Shown: positions 1-5,803 of the stretch, piece after piece
Layout: each line of letters begins with the position of its first letter
Numbering within the stretch: the first letter of the stretch is position 1
NCBI GenBank assembly: GCA_036000645.1
Contig: DASYVA010000034.1
Span: forward strand, 1 to 37,318
Origin: Candidatus Methylomirabilis sp.
GTDB lineage: Bacteria; Methylomirabilota; Methylomirabilia; Methylomirabilales; JACPAU01
Direction of reading: 5' to 3'
DNA length: 37,318 nucleotides
The notes under the pieces: generated by a model
What the model was told of the DNA's origin: nothing
Databases searched by the model: none
Seen by the model: only the letters and a program-made list of their open reading frames with translations
Position numbers and translations under genes: made by a program

Positions 1-104
1 CATCGGACCCTCGGGGGCAGCGCGGCACCACGTACGCCGCGCGCGCCGACGTCAGCCCGAGTTTACCACAGGGGGGGGCGCCTCACCAGGGGACGGGGGG
101 GCCG

Positions 105-656
105 CTACGGCGTTCCCTCCGCGGGGCCGCTCTGGCTCGGCCCTCCGTGCAGGATGGCCCACCAGCGCACCGCGAGCGGGCCCTCCGTGGCGTTGAAGAT
201 GGTGAAGGTCCCATCGGGCGGCGTGGGAGCGCTGGCGAACAGCGCCCCGGCGGGCACCTGATACGAGACCCGTCCGTCGGACGAGAAGACGGCCAGGTGG
301 ACGGTCACCTCGGCCGCCCCGAGGCCGTGCCGGACGGTGGCCTGGCCCGGTTGCAGCCGTGCGAAGCCCAGCGGGCTCCCGATCGGATCCTCGAGCTGTC
401 GCGCTGCGGGCGGGACCGCCACCACCCCGGAGGCGACCATGGGCAGGGCCTCCAGGAGGCCGGTGAGCGTCCGCTCGAGGGCCTCCACGCGCTCCCGCAG
501 GGCCCGGATTTCGCCGGCGAGGGCGGCCGGCGTGGGGGGCTTCGTGGCCCCGGGCGGGGGCTGCTCTGCCGAGGCAAGGCGCACGCCCGCAAGCGCCAGA
601 ACCATCAAAAGGATCGCGCAGGCCTGGAGGCGTCTCCATTCCAGGTGAACCGGCAT
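105..656 (-). CDS. secreted coiled-coil hypothetical protein
   Basis: This gene encodes 183 residues of unknown function. I chose the ATG at 656 because it is preceded by a GGAG-like ribosome binding site and begins a clear signal peptide: a basic start, a hydrophobic stretch (ACAILLMVLALAGV) and an Ala-rich cleavage region near residue 30. A Pro-rich linker follows. A heptad-like segment around residues 45-70 (EIRALRERVEALERTLTGLL) is probably a short coiled coil. The C-terminal 100 residues look beta-rich and globular, with a motif like WWAILHGG near the end. The protein is probably periplasmic and possibly oligomeric. It is divergent from the small ORF at 708 and has no obvious partner. 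I do not recognise the family. Confidence 0.6.
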   Translation of the reverse strand: MPVHLEWRRLQACAILLMVLALAGVRLASAEQPPPGATKPPTPAALAGEIRALRERVEALERTLTGLLEALPMVASGVVAVPPAARQLEDPIGSPLGFARLQPGQATVRHGLGAAEVTVHLAVFSSDGRVSYQVPAGALFASAPTPPDGTFTIFNATEGPLAVRWWAILHGGPSQSGPAEGTP

Positions 657-707
657 GCTCCATTCTGGTAGGCTGAAGGCCGGTTTGTCAAACAGGAGGA
701 GAAGGCC

Positions 708-839
708 ATGGACGCGAACGCCCCGCGAGGAATCCGCCCCGCCACCCTCAATCGGCGGAACATCTGCCCGCGGGTGACGCTGGAGGAGATGGCGCGGCGG
801 GGCTCCCTGTCCTGGGCGCGCCTCGCGGCCGATCGGTAA
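708..839 (+). CDS. 43-residue small ORF upstream of metal permease
   Basis: An ATG at 708 is preceded by a strong AGGAGGAG ribosome binding site (about 693-700) and opens a 43-codon frame ending in TAA at 837-839. The product is basic, has one Cys, and shows no signal peptide or membrane segment. Only 11 bases separate its stop from the GTG start of the NicO/UreH-like permease, so the two are probably co-transcribed and possibly translationally coupled. It could be a genuine small protein or a regulatory leader ORF. The good Shine-Dalgarno sequence and spacing are seen directly; the role is unknown. Confidence 0.45.
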   Translation: MDANAPRGIRPATLNRRNICPRVTLEEMARRGSLSWARLAADR

Positions 840-850
840 GGGAACACGCC

Positions 851-1549
851 GTGGACGCGTCCATTCTCCCTGCCCTCGGCCTCGGGTTTCTGCTGGGCCT
901 GACCCATGCGCTGGATGCGGACCACGTAGCGGCCGTGGGGACGCTAGTGAGTGAGACTCCCGGCCTCCGCCGGTCCTCGCTGCTGGGAACAAGCTGGGGA
1001 CTCGGGCACACTGCGGGCCTGCTCGTCCTTGCCCTTCGGCTGGTGATCCCCCAGCGGCTGTCAGCCGCCGCCGAGTTCGCCGTGGGTCTCCTGCTCGTCG
1101 GGCTGGGGGCCCGCGCGATCTGGAGCGTCCAGCGGGAGAAGCGGCTGCACTGGCATGTCGAGGAGGGCGCCAGCAAGCGGCACCTCCACCTGCACGCTCA
1201 CCACGTGTCCGACGGCGCCCCCCATGCCCACGGCCACCCCTTCCCCCTGGAGCGGCGACCGCTCCTGATAGGGTGCCTCCATGGGCTCGCCGGGAGCGGC
1301 CCCCTTACCCTGCTCGTTCTCAGTACGCTCTCCTCTCCGCTGGCCGGCCTCGCCTACCTCGGCCTCTTCAGCCTCGGGAGCATCGCGGGGATGACGCTGC
1401 TCACCGGCCTGCTCAGTTTCCCCATCGCCTACGCGGTCCGGCGAGGGGCCGCATTCGCCGGGCAGGTCCGGATGGTCGCCGGGAGCATCAGTCTGGTCCT
1501 GGGACTGGGCCTCGCGGGGGAGATCGCCGCGGGCGGGGGCCTACGCTAG
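851..1549 (+). CDS. NicO/UreH-family nickel or cobalt permease-like protein
   Basis: This 232-residue membrane protein starts at a GTG. It has about six hydrophobic segments. The first carries the H-x4-D-H signature of nickel/cobalt transporters (H19, D24, H25 in THALDADHVAAV) and is followed by GLGHT near residue 51. A cytosolic or periplasmic loop at residues 100-129 holds ten histidines and could collect metal. After it comes a second characteristic segment, GCLHGLAGSGP. This architecture matches the UreH/NicO branch, which is often annotated as urease accessory or Ni/Co transport. No urease or hydrogenase gene is nearby, so the metal and client enzyme are unknown. The gene is probably coupled to the small ORF upstream. 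Its stop overlaps that of the convergent EamA gene in the palindrome CTAG. Confidence 0.8.
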   Translation: MDASILPALGLGFLLGLTHALDADHVAAVGTLVSETPGLRRSSLLGTSWGLGHTAGLLVLALRLVIPQRLSAAAEFAVGLLLVGLGARAIWSVQREKRLHWHVEEGASKRHLHLHAHHVSDGAPHAHGHPFPLERRPLLIGCLHGLAGSGPLTLLVLSTLSSPLAGLAYLGLFSLGSIAGMTLLTGLLSFPIAYAVRRGAAFAGQVRMVAGSISLVLGLGLAGEIAAGGGLR

Positions 1550-2418
1550 CGGCTCAATCCGATCAGGATGGTTCCGGCGGCGACGGCGGCCGCGGCCAGG
1601 AGGCGCCGGGGACCGTGCCGCTCGCCGAGGAAGGCGGCCCCGAGCGCGGCCCCGAAGACGATGCTCACCTCCCGCGTCGCGACTACGTAGGCCACCTTGG
1701 CGAGCCGGAGGGCGAAGAGGACGAGCTGGTAGGCCACGAAGGAAAAGACCCCGACGATGGCGATGGTTCGCCATTCCGCCTTCAGGGAGGCGAGCGACGG
1801 GCGCTGGCGCGTCAGGACATAAGGCGCGAGGGCGAGGAAGGCGAGCGCCATCATGAGGATCTGGTACAGGGTGGGGTGGACCAGGCTCACGCCCACTTTG
1901 TCCACGAGGGAGTAGCCCGCGATCGTGAGGCCGGTGAGGAGGGCCATGGCCACGTGCGGGGCATGCCACTGGCTCAGCAGCCGGCTCCGCCCGGGGGGCG
2001 TCGGCTCCGGTCCCCCCGCCAGCCCGAAGACGCCCAGGACCACAAGACCGATCCCCGTCGCCCCGCCCGGGGTGAGGACCTCCTGCAGGAGGAACGGCGC
2101 CAGGAGCGCCACCAGGAGGGGCCCCGATCCCCGCGCCAGGGGATAGACCAGGGACAGCTCCCCCCGCTCGTAGGCCTCGCTGAGGAACAGGAAGTAGAGG
2201 GCATGCAGGAGGCCGGTGGCCACGACGCACGCCCAGCCTCCGGGACTGATCCTGAGCTCGCCCGGCACAAGGAGGAGCCCGGGGGTCGCCAGCAGGGCGC
2301 CCACCAGGGTCCCGAGCCAGGAGACGGTGAGCTTCCGGGTGCTCTGCTTCAGGGCGAGGTTCCAGGTAGCGTGCAGGAAGGCCGCTGCCAGGACCAGACC
2401 GAGGGCCGCTGCCGTCAC
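1546..2418 (-). CDS. EamA/DMT-superfamily transporter
   Basis: This 290-residue integral membrane protein of the drug/metabolite transporter superfamily has ten predicted hydrophobic helices in two EamA halves, with the second starting near residue 150. The GTG start at 2418 is chosen because a GGAGGGA ribosome binding site precedes it. N-terminal AAAFLHATWNLALKQS is typical of EamA proteins, as is the late segment ALGAAFLGERHGPRRLLAAAAVAAG. Members export amino acids, metabolites or other small solutes; this substrate cannot be read from sequence. The gene converges on the NicO-like permease and shares the CTAG stop overlap with it. Upstream lie about 110 bases of GC-rich spacer before the outer-membrane protein gene. 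Confidence 0.85.
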   Translation of the reverse strand: MTAAALGLVLAAAFLHATWNLALKQSTRKLTVSWLGTLVGALLATPGLLLVPGELRISPGGWACVVATGLLHALYFLFLSEAYERGELSLVYPLARGSGPLLVALLAPFLLQEVLTPGGATGIGLVVLGVFGLAGGPEPTPPGRSRLLSQWHAPHVAMALLTGLTIAGYSLVDKVGVSLVHPTLYQILMMALAFLALAPYVLTRQRPSLASLKAEWRTIAIVGVFSFVAYQLVLFALRLAKVAYVVATREVSIVFGAALGAAFLGERHGPRRLLAAAAVAAGTILIGLSR

Positions 2419-2532
2419 CGCTTCCCTCCGGTTCCCGCCGCGCTGCCCCCGGGGCGGGCCCGCTGCACGGTACCAGAAGGGCAGGCGACCGGCAAGGCGC
2501 CGGACGCCGTCGCCGCGGCCGGCCCGCCGCCC

Positions 2533-2886
2533 CTAGAAGTGGCAGGCGAATCCCCGGGCGAAGTGGTTGACCTCGAGCACGAATTTCTCGCTGACGTCGA
2601 AGAGCCGGAGGGAGTGGCTGGCCCGGCTGTATTTATACTCGGCGAAGAACGCCAGGTGGGGCGTGAAGAAGAGCTTCACGCCCGCCAGCGCCCCCGTCCC
2701 CGCCCCACTGTCCCGGACGGTGAAGTCGCTATCGAGCGGCCGGGAGAGCCCGAGGTAGAACCCGACGTACAAATCCGCGTCCTGCGCGCCGACGCCCTGA
2801 GGGACCGCCAGCAGGATCAGAGTCACCAGGAGACCCTCTGCTGCACCGAGGGTCATCCCGGAGAGATGCCGGGCAGGGGAGGCCAT
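2533..2886 (-). CDS. short outer-membrane beta-barrel protein, probably internally deleted
   Basis: This 117-residue protein starts at the ATG at 2886. It has a signal peptide (hydrophobic LLVTLILLAVPQ, cleavage after GVGA) and then amphipathic strands such as DLYVGFYLGLSRP and AGVKLFFTPHLAFFAEYKYS. It ends in Phe, as outer-membrane barrels do. From memory, Opa/OmpW-like small barrel proteins have about 180-220 residues. Here the first strand (DADLYVG) and the final hairpins (KLFFTPHLAFFAEYKY) lie close together, so the middle of the barrel seems missing. Roughly 85 mature residues would give only about four strands. No Shine-Dalgarno sequence is visible, so the start is uncertain. It could be a decaying gene or a genuine small oligomeric barrel. 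Confidence 0.6.
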   Translation of the reverse strand: MASPARHLSGMTLGAAEGLLVTLILLAVPQGVGAQDADLYVGFYLGLSRPLDSDFTVRDSGAGTGALAGVKLFFTPHLAFFAEYKYSRASHSLRLFDVSEKFVLEVNHFARGFACHF

Positions 2887-2914
2887 TGTGGCGAAAGGCG
2901 GCGGGGCGTATACT
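2886..2914 (+). promoter_or_regulatory. putative sigma70-type promoter for the leuCD-like pair
   Basis: TTGTGG (2886-2891), a 17-base spacer and TATACT (2909-2914) form a plausible housekeeping promoter. Transcription would start near 2921, leaving a leader of about 100 nucleotides before the leuC-like ATG at 3024. The leader has short inverted repeats around CCGGGAC and GTCCGG but no clear leader peptide or known riboswitch. The -35 match is only partial. Confidence 0.35.
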
Positions 2915-3023
2915 GGGACATTACACGTCAGGGACCGGAAAGCGAGGATCGAGAACAGCCCAACCGGGACCGGGATATGTCCGGAAGGTTTCACGGGGGC
3001 GGAGGGGCGAGAGAGGGGGAGCC

Positions 3024-4286
3024 ATGGGCCTGACACTGGCCGAGAAAATCCTCTCGCGGCGGCTCAAGCGGGAGGTCCACGCGGGGGATATCGTGGTCGC
3101 GGATGTGGACATGGCCACCGTCCAGGATGGGACGGGCGTCCTCACCTTCGACATGATCCGCGAGCTCATGGGCAAGGACATGGTCAAGTACCCGAATCGC
3201 GCCATGCTGGTCCTGGACCACATGGGGCCCGCCGCCCGGCCCGAGTACAGCAACATGCACCGGCGCCTCCGGGAGTTCGCGGCCAACACCGGCGCCATCC
3301 TGGAGGACGTAGGCTCCGGCATCAGCCACCTGCTCCTCGCCGAGAAGTACGTGAAGCCGGGGGACATCGTGGTGGGGGCGGACTCCCACACCAGCACGGC
3401 GGCGGGGCTGGCCGCCTTCGCCACGGGGATGGGCTCCACCGACGTCGCCATCGCCATGGCCCTGGGGAAGACCTGGTTCCGGGTCCCGGAGACGATGCGC
3501 TTCGTCCTCAAGGGGAAGCTCCAGCCCGGGGTCTCCTCCAAGGACATCATCCTCCACATCATCGGGCAGATCGGGGAGGACGGCGCGGCGTACAAGGCGA
3601 TGGAGTACGCGGGGGACACCGTCCCCACCCTCTCCATGGACGCCCGGCTCACCATGACCAGCATGGCCCAGGAGGCCGGGGCGAAGCTGGGCCTCTTCCC
3701 CTCCGACGAGCAGACCCGCGCCTTCCTGGCCCAGCAGGGGCGGGAGAAGGACTGGCAGCCTCTCGCCGCCGATCCCGACGCCACCTACGAGCAGACCCTG
3801 GAGATTGACGTGGGCCGGCTGGAGCCGCTGGTGTGCGTCCCCCACACGCCGGGCAACGTGAAGCCGATCAGCGAGGTGGCGAAAGAGGGAATCCACGTGG
3901 ATCAGGTGTTCCTCGGGACCTGCACCAATGGGCGGCTCGAGGACCTGCGGGCGGCGGCCGGGATCCTCAAGGGGAAGCGCGTGGCGGCGGGGACCCGGTT
4001 CCTCGTGTACCCGGGGTCGCGGGGCGTGTACCAGCGGGCGCTGGCGGAGGGCCTGGTGGCGACGTTCGTGGAGGCGGGCGCGGTCTTCGGGTCTCCCGCC
4101 TGCGGCCCCTGCCCCGGCTGGCAGTTCGGGCTGCTCGGGGACGGGGAGGTCTGCCTGGCCACGCAGAATCGGAACTTCAAGGGGCGGCTCGGGAACCCCA
4201 AGTCGTTCGTCTATCTCTCCTCACCGGCCGTCGCGGCGGCGTCGGCCATCGCGGGGAAGATCGTGGACCCGCGGCCCTATCTGTAG
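3024..4286 (+). CDS. leuC: 3-isopropylmalate dehydratase large subunit family (aconitase superfamily)
   Basis: This 420-residue protein is the length of the archaeal-type LeuC subfamily. The ATG at 3024 follows a GAGAGGGGGAG ribosome binding site. The three cysteines that bind the 4Fe-4S cluster are visible: C300 in GTCTNGR, and C360 and C363 in ACGPCPG. Active-site segments such as VGADSHTST (about 118-126) are present. It should act with the small subunit encoded 8 bases downstream in a stereospecific hydration/dehydration of a branched dicarboxylic acid: isopropylmalate in leucine synthesis, homocitrate/homoaconitate in lysine synthesis, or dimethylmalate in nicotinate breakdown. No leuA or leuB lies nearby, so the leucine role is the default call and is not proven. 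Confidence 0.85.
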   Translation: MGLTLAEKILSRRLKREVHAGDIVVADVDMATVQDGTGVLTFDMIRELMGKDMVKYPNRAMLVLDHMGPAARPEYSNMHRRLREFAANTGAILEDVGSGISHLLLAEKYVKPGDIVVGADSHTSTAAGLAAFATGMGSTDVAIAMALGKTWFRVPETMRFVLKGKLQPGVSSKDIILHIIGQIGEDGAAYKAMEYAGDTVPTLSMDARLTMTSMAQEAGAKLGLFPSDEQTRAFLAQQGREKDWQPLAADPDATYEQTLEIDVGRLEPLVCVPHTPGNVKPISEVAKEGIHVDQVFLGTCTNGRLEDLRAAAGILKGKRVAAGTRFLVYPGSRGVYQRALAEGLVATFVEAGAVFGSPACGPCPGWQFGLLGDGEVCLATQNRNFKGRLGNPKSFVYLSSPAVAAASAIAGKIVDPRPYL

Positions 4287-4294
4287 GAGGTGCT

Positions 4295-4804
4295 ATGGGC
4301 ATCCGGGGAGTCGCCTGGAAGTTCGGAGATTTCATCTCGACCGACCTGATTGCGCCGGGCCGCTACGCCCATCTCCGGTCGGACCTGCCCAAGCTGGCGG
4401 AGCACGTCCTCGAGGATGCCGATGCGAACTTCGCCCCGGCCACCATGAAGAAGGACACGACCTACATCGTGGTGGCGGGCCGCAACTTCGGCCAGGGCTC
4501 CTCCCGGGAGCACGCGGCCCGGATCATCAAGCTGGCGGGGGTGCCCGTGGTGCTGGCCAAGTCCTTTGCCCGGATCTTCTACCGCAACGCCTTCAACATC
4601 GGGATGCCGGCCCTGACGCTGGACACCGACCGGATCGCCCAGGGGGACGAGCTGGAGGTGGACCTGAAGCGAAGCCTGGTCCGAAATCTGACGAAGGGGC
4701 AGGAGTTCCGCGTGGGGGCGATTCCGGAAGTGATGCTGGCCATCCTGGAGCACGGCGGGATCGTCGAGTTCGTCCGCAAGCACGGGGACCTGGTGTTCAA
4801 GTAA
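4295..4804 (+). CDS. leuD: 3-isopropylmalate dehydratase small subunit family
   Basis: This 169-residue protein is the swivel-domain partner of the preceding large subunit. Its AGGAGGTG ribosome binding site overlaps the leuC-like stop codon, which indicates tight co-translation. It has the DLIAPGR opening motif and the conserved GSSREHAA substrate-binding motif at residues 68-75. The loop after the opening motif reads RYAHLRSD (about 23-30) instead of the YLRT-type loop I associate with isopropylmalate isomerases or the YLVM/HACN types reported for homoaconitases, so the substrate is uncertain. The pair ends at a strong hairpin at 4829-4858. Confidence 0.83.
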   Translation: MGIRGVAWKFGDFISTDLIAPGRYAHLRSDLPKLAEHVLEDADANFAPATMKKDTTYIVVAGRNFGQGSSREHAARIIKLAGVPVVLAKSFARIFYRNAFNIGMPALTLDTDRIAQGDELEVDLKRSLVRNLTKGQEFRVGAIPEVMLAILEHGGIVEFVRKHGDLVFK

Positions 4805-4828
4805 AGAGCCAGCACGCCCAAACGCATC

Positions 4829-4858
4829 GGGCCCCGCCGGGACTTCCCGGCGGGGCCC
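4829..4858. terminator. 13-bp GC hairpin shared by convergent genes
   Basis: A perfect 13-base-pair stem (4829-4841 with 4846-4858) and an ACTT loop lie between the stops of the leuD-like gene and the convergent small secreted-protein gene. It lacks a T run on either side, so it may act weakly or bidirectionally. It is homologous to the hairpin at 5365-5396, with two base pairs changed in a compensating way (C-G to T-A). Confidence 0.7.
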
Positions 4859-4878
4859 GTGCTGTTCAGGCCTCGTGC

Positions 4879-5190
4879 TTATTTGATCTCGGAGCCCCGG
4901 TACTCCAGGACGGGCGGGATCTCCCGGCTCGCCCCCGCCCCCGGGCCAGCCGCGAGGGTCGCCTCAGCCGCTGCCTGGGCGGACCACTGGATGAGCTCCC
5001 GAACCTCCTGCTCCAGGAGGCCATGGATCTCCGCGGCGGGCGCCACCGGGCGGGCCGACTGCGGCGCCTGGGCGGAAAACTCGAACAGCTTCTGCAGCTC
5101 CCGATCCTGGAGGGTCCCGCCGTCCGCGACGGCGGTTCCCGCGAACGCCACTGTTGCCACCAGCAGACCGAATGCGACAAGCTTCTTCAT
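4879..5190 (-). CDS. small secreted protein, tandem paralogue A (103 aa)
   Basis: The ATG at 5190 starts MKKLVAFGLL, a classic signal peptide cleaved near residue 22, and is preceded by a GGAGGA ribosome binding site. The mature part begins DGGTLQDRELQKLFEFSAQ and ends LEYRGSEIK. Both blocks match paralogue B (5416-5604). Paralogue A carries about 40 extra residues that include EVRELIQWSAQ, which resembles its own ELQKLFEFSAQ, so the motif appears duplicated internally. There are no Cys and no membrane segment after the signal peptide. It is probably periplasmic or exported. I do not recognise the family. The promoter region, leader and terminator are all shared with B. Confidence 0.7.
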   Translation of the reverse strand: MKKLVAFGLLVATVAFAGTAVADGGTLQDRELQKLFEFSAQAPQSARPVAPAAEIHGLLEQEVRELIQWSAQAAAEATLAAGPGAGASREIPPVLEYRGSEIK

Positions 5191-5208
5191 GATGACTGCA
5201 TTCCTCCC

Positions 5209-5222
5209 TGCCCCGTAGGGCA
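5209..5222 (-). promoter_or_regulatory. leader hairpin beside the ribosome binding site, copy A
   Basis: TGCCC (5209-5213) pairs with GGGCA (5218-5222) across a four-base loop, immediately upstream of the GGAGGAA ribosome binding site at 5201-5207. The same hairpin position recurs in copy B at 5621-5632. It could tune translation, but the stem is short. Confidence 0.35.
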
Positions 5223-5265
5223 TGCGGTATTTCATCCCTGTTTCACCGTACTCTGCTTACCCGAT

Positions 5266-5293
5266 CCCGCGGCCGCATCTCCCATATAGATGC
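5266..5293 (-). promoter_or_regulatory. GCGGCCGC/TATAG repeated upstream element, copy 1
   Basis: Read on the minus strand, this element has a CTATAT core about 96 bases before the ATG of paralogue A, followed by the palindrome GCGGCCGC (5269-5276). It is one base shorter than the copies at 5677-5705 and 35293-35321, with otherwise similar order and spacing. The core may be a -10 box and the palindrome an operator or an early-leader site; this assignment is inferred. Confidence 0.5.
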
Positions 5294-5356
5294 CCCGACC
5301 GCGAAAACGATGCACGCCGGATCCCGCGTCCCCTCCGAGGAAGCCTGCGTGACCCT

Positions 5357-5396
5357 AAAAAACTCGGGTCCCGTCGGGGATTCCCGACGGGACCCG
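5357..5396 (-). terminator. intrinsic terminator of paralogue B
   Basis: A 14-base-pair stem (5365-5378 with 5383-5396, loop GATT) is followed on the minus strand by six T residues (5362-5357). It sits 20 bases after the stop codon of paralogue B and just before the promoter region of paralogue A, so it separates the two tandem units. Confidence 0.85.
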
Positions 5397-5415
5397 TACT
5401 GTTCGGCTGCCGCGC

Positions 5416-5604
5416 CTAGTTGATGCCGGAGCCCTGGTACTCCAGGGCCGCCGCCACCGGGCTGGCCGGCTTCGCCACCTGGGCCGACCACTCGAAGAGC
5501 TTCTGCAGCTCCCGATCCTGCAAGGTCCCGCCGTCGCCGGCGAAGGCCGCCCCGCTGAACGCCACCGTGGCCGCCAGCAGGCCGAACGCGATGAGCTTCT
5601 TCAT
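5416..5604 (-). CDS. small secreted protein, tandem paralogue B (62 aa)
   Basis: The ATG at 5604 starts MKKLIAFGLLAATVAF, a signal peptide cleaved near residue 22, after a GGAGGGA ribosome binding site. The mature product is only about 40 residues. It contains GDGGTLQDRELQKLFEWSAQ and ends LEYQGSGIN, nearly the same as the start and end of paralogue A. The gene has its own upstream element (5677-5705), leader hairpin (5621-5632) and terminator (5357-5396), so it is a complete transcription unit. Conservation of signal peptide, motif and C-terminus between the copies argues that it is translated. The function is unknown; it might be an exported peptide or a small periplasmic factor. Confidence 0.7.
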   Translation of the reverse strand: MKKLIAFGLLAATVAFSGAAFAGDGGTLQDRELQKLFEWSAQVAKPASPVAAALEYQGSGIN

Positions 5605-5620
5605 GACCTGGTCCCTCCGT

Positions 5621-5632
5621 GCCCCGCAGGGC
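5621..5632 (-). promoter_or_regulatory. leader hairpin beside the ribosome binding site, copy B
   Basis: GCCC (5621-5624) pairs with GGGC (5629-5632) across CGCA, two bases upstream of the GGAGGGA ribosome binding site. Position and sequence match the hairpin of copy A. Confidence 0.35.
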
Positions 5633-5676
5633 GCTTTGTGTTCCATCCCCGTTTCATTTCCTGCTCTGCTCTCGAT

Positions 5677-5705
5677 CCCGCGGCCGCGTCTGCCCCTATA
5701 GATGC
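5677..5705 (-). promoter_or_regulatory. GCGGCCGC/TATAG repeated upstream element, copy 2
   Basis: This 29-base element upstream of paralogue B holds GCGGCCGC (5680-5687), a nine-base spacer and TATAG (5697-5701). It differs at a single base from the copy at 35293-35321, 30 kb away. On the coding strand the TATA core lies about 94 bases before the ATG. Confidence 0.55.
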
Positions 5706-5736
5706 AGCCTCCCCTCCCGGGATCCGCTCCCCACCG

Positions 5737-5772
5737 AAAAAAATCGCGCCTGGCCCCTGGGCCCGGCGCGAG
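5737..5772 (-). terminator. intrinsic terminator of the TRAP transporter operon
   Basis: TCGCGCC (5744-5750) pairs with GGCGCGA (5765-5771), with further GGCC pairing inside the loop. Seven T residues follow on the minus strand (5743-5737). It lies about 32 bases after the stop of the TRAP-propeller gene and closes the long minus-strand gene run. Confidence 0.85.
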
Positions 5773-5803
5773 CAAAAATCCAGCAATTACAGTTGGGCAG
5801 AGG

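Noticed and set aside
1-104. Start of a minus-strand gene at an ATG at 1-3
   Set aside because: Only the start codon falls in the window, the spacing to a GAGGG sequence is poor, and nothing else supports it.
1273-3033. A 586-codon plus-strand frame over the EamA and barrel-protein genes
   Set aside because: Its composition is that of antisense translation, and it overlaps three supported genes.
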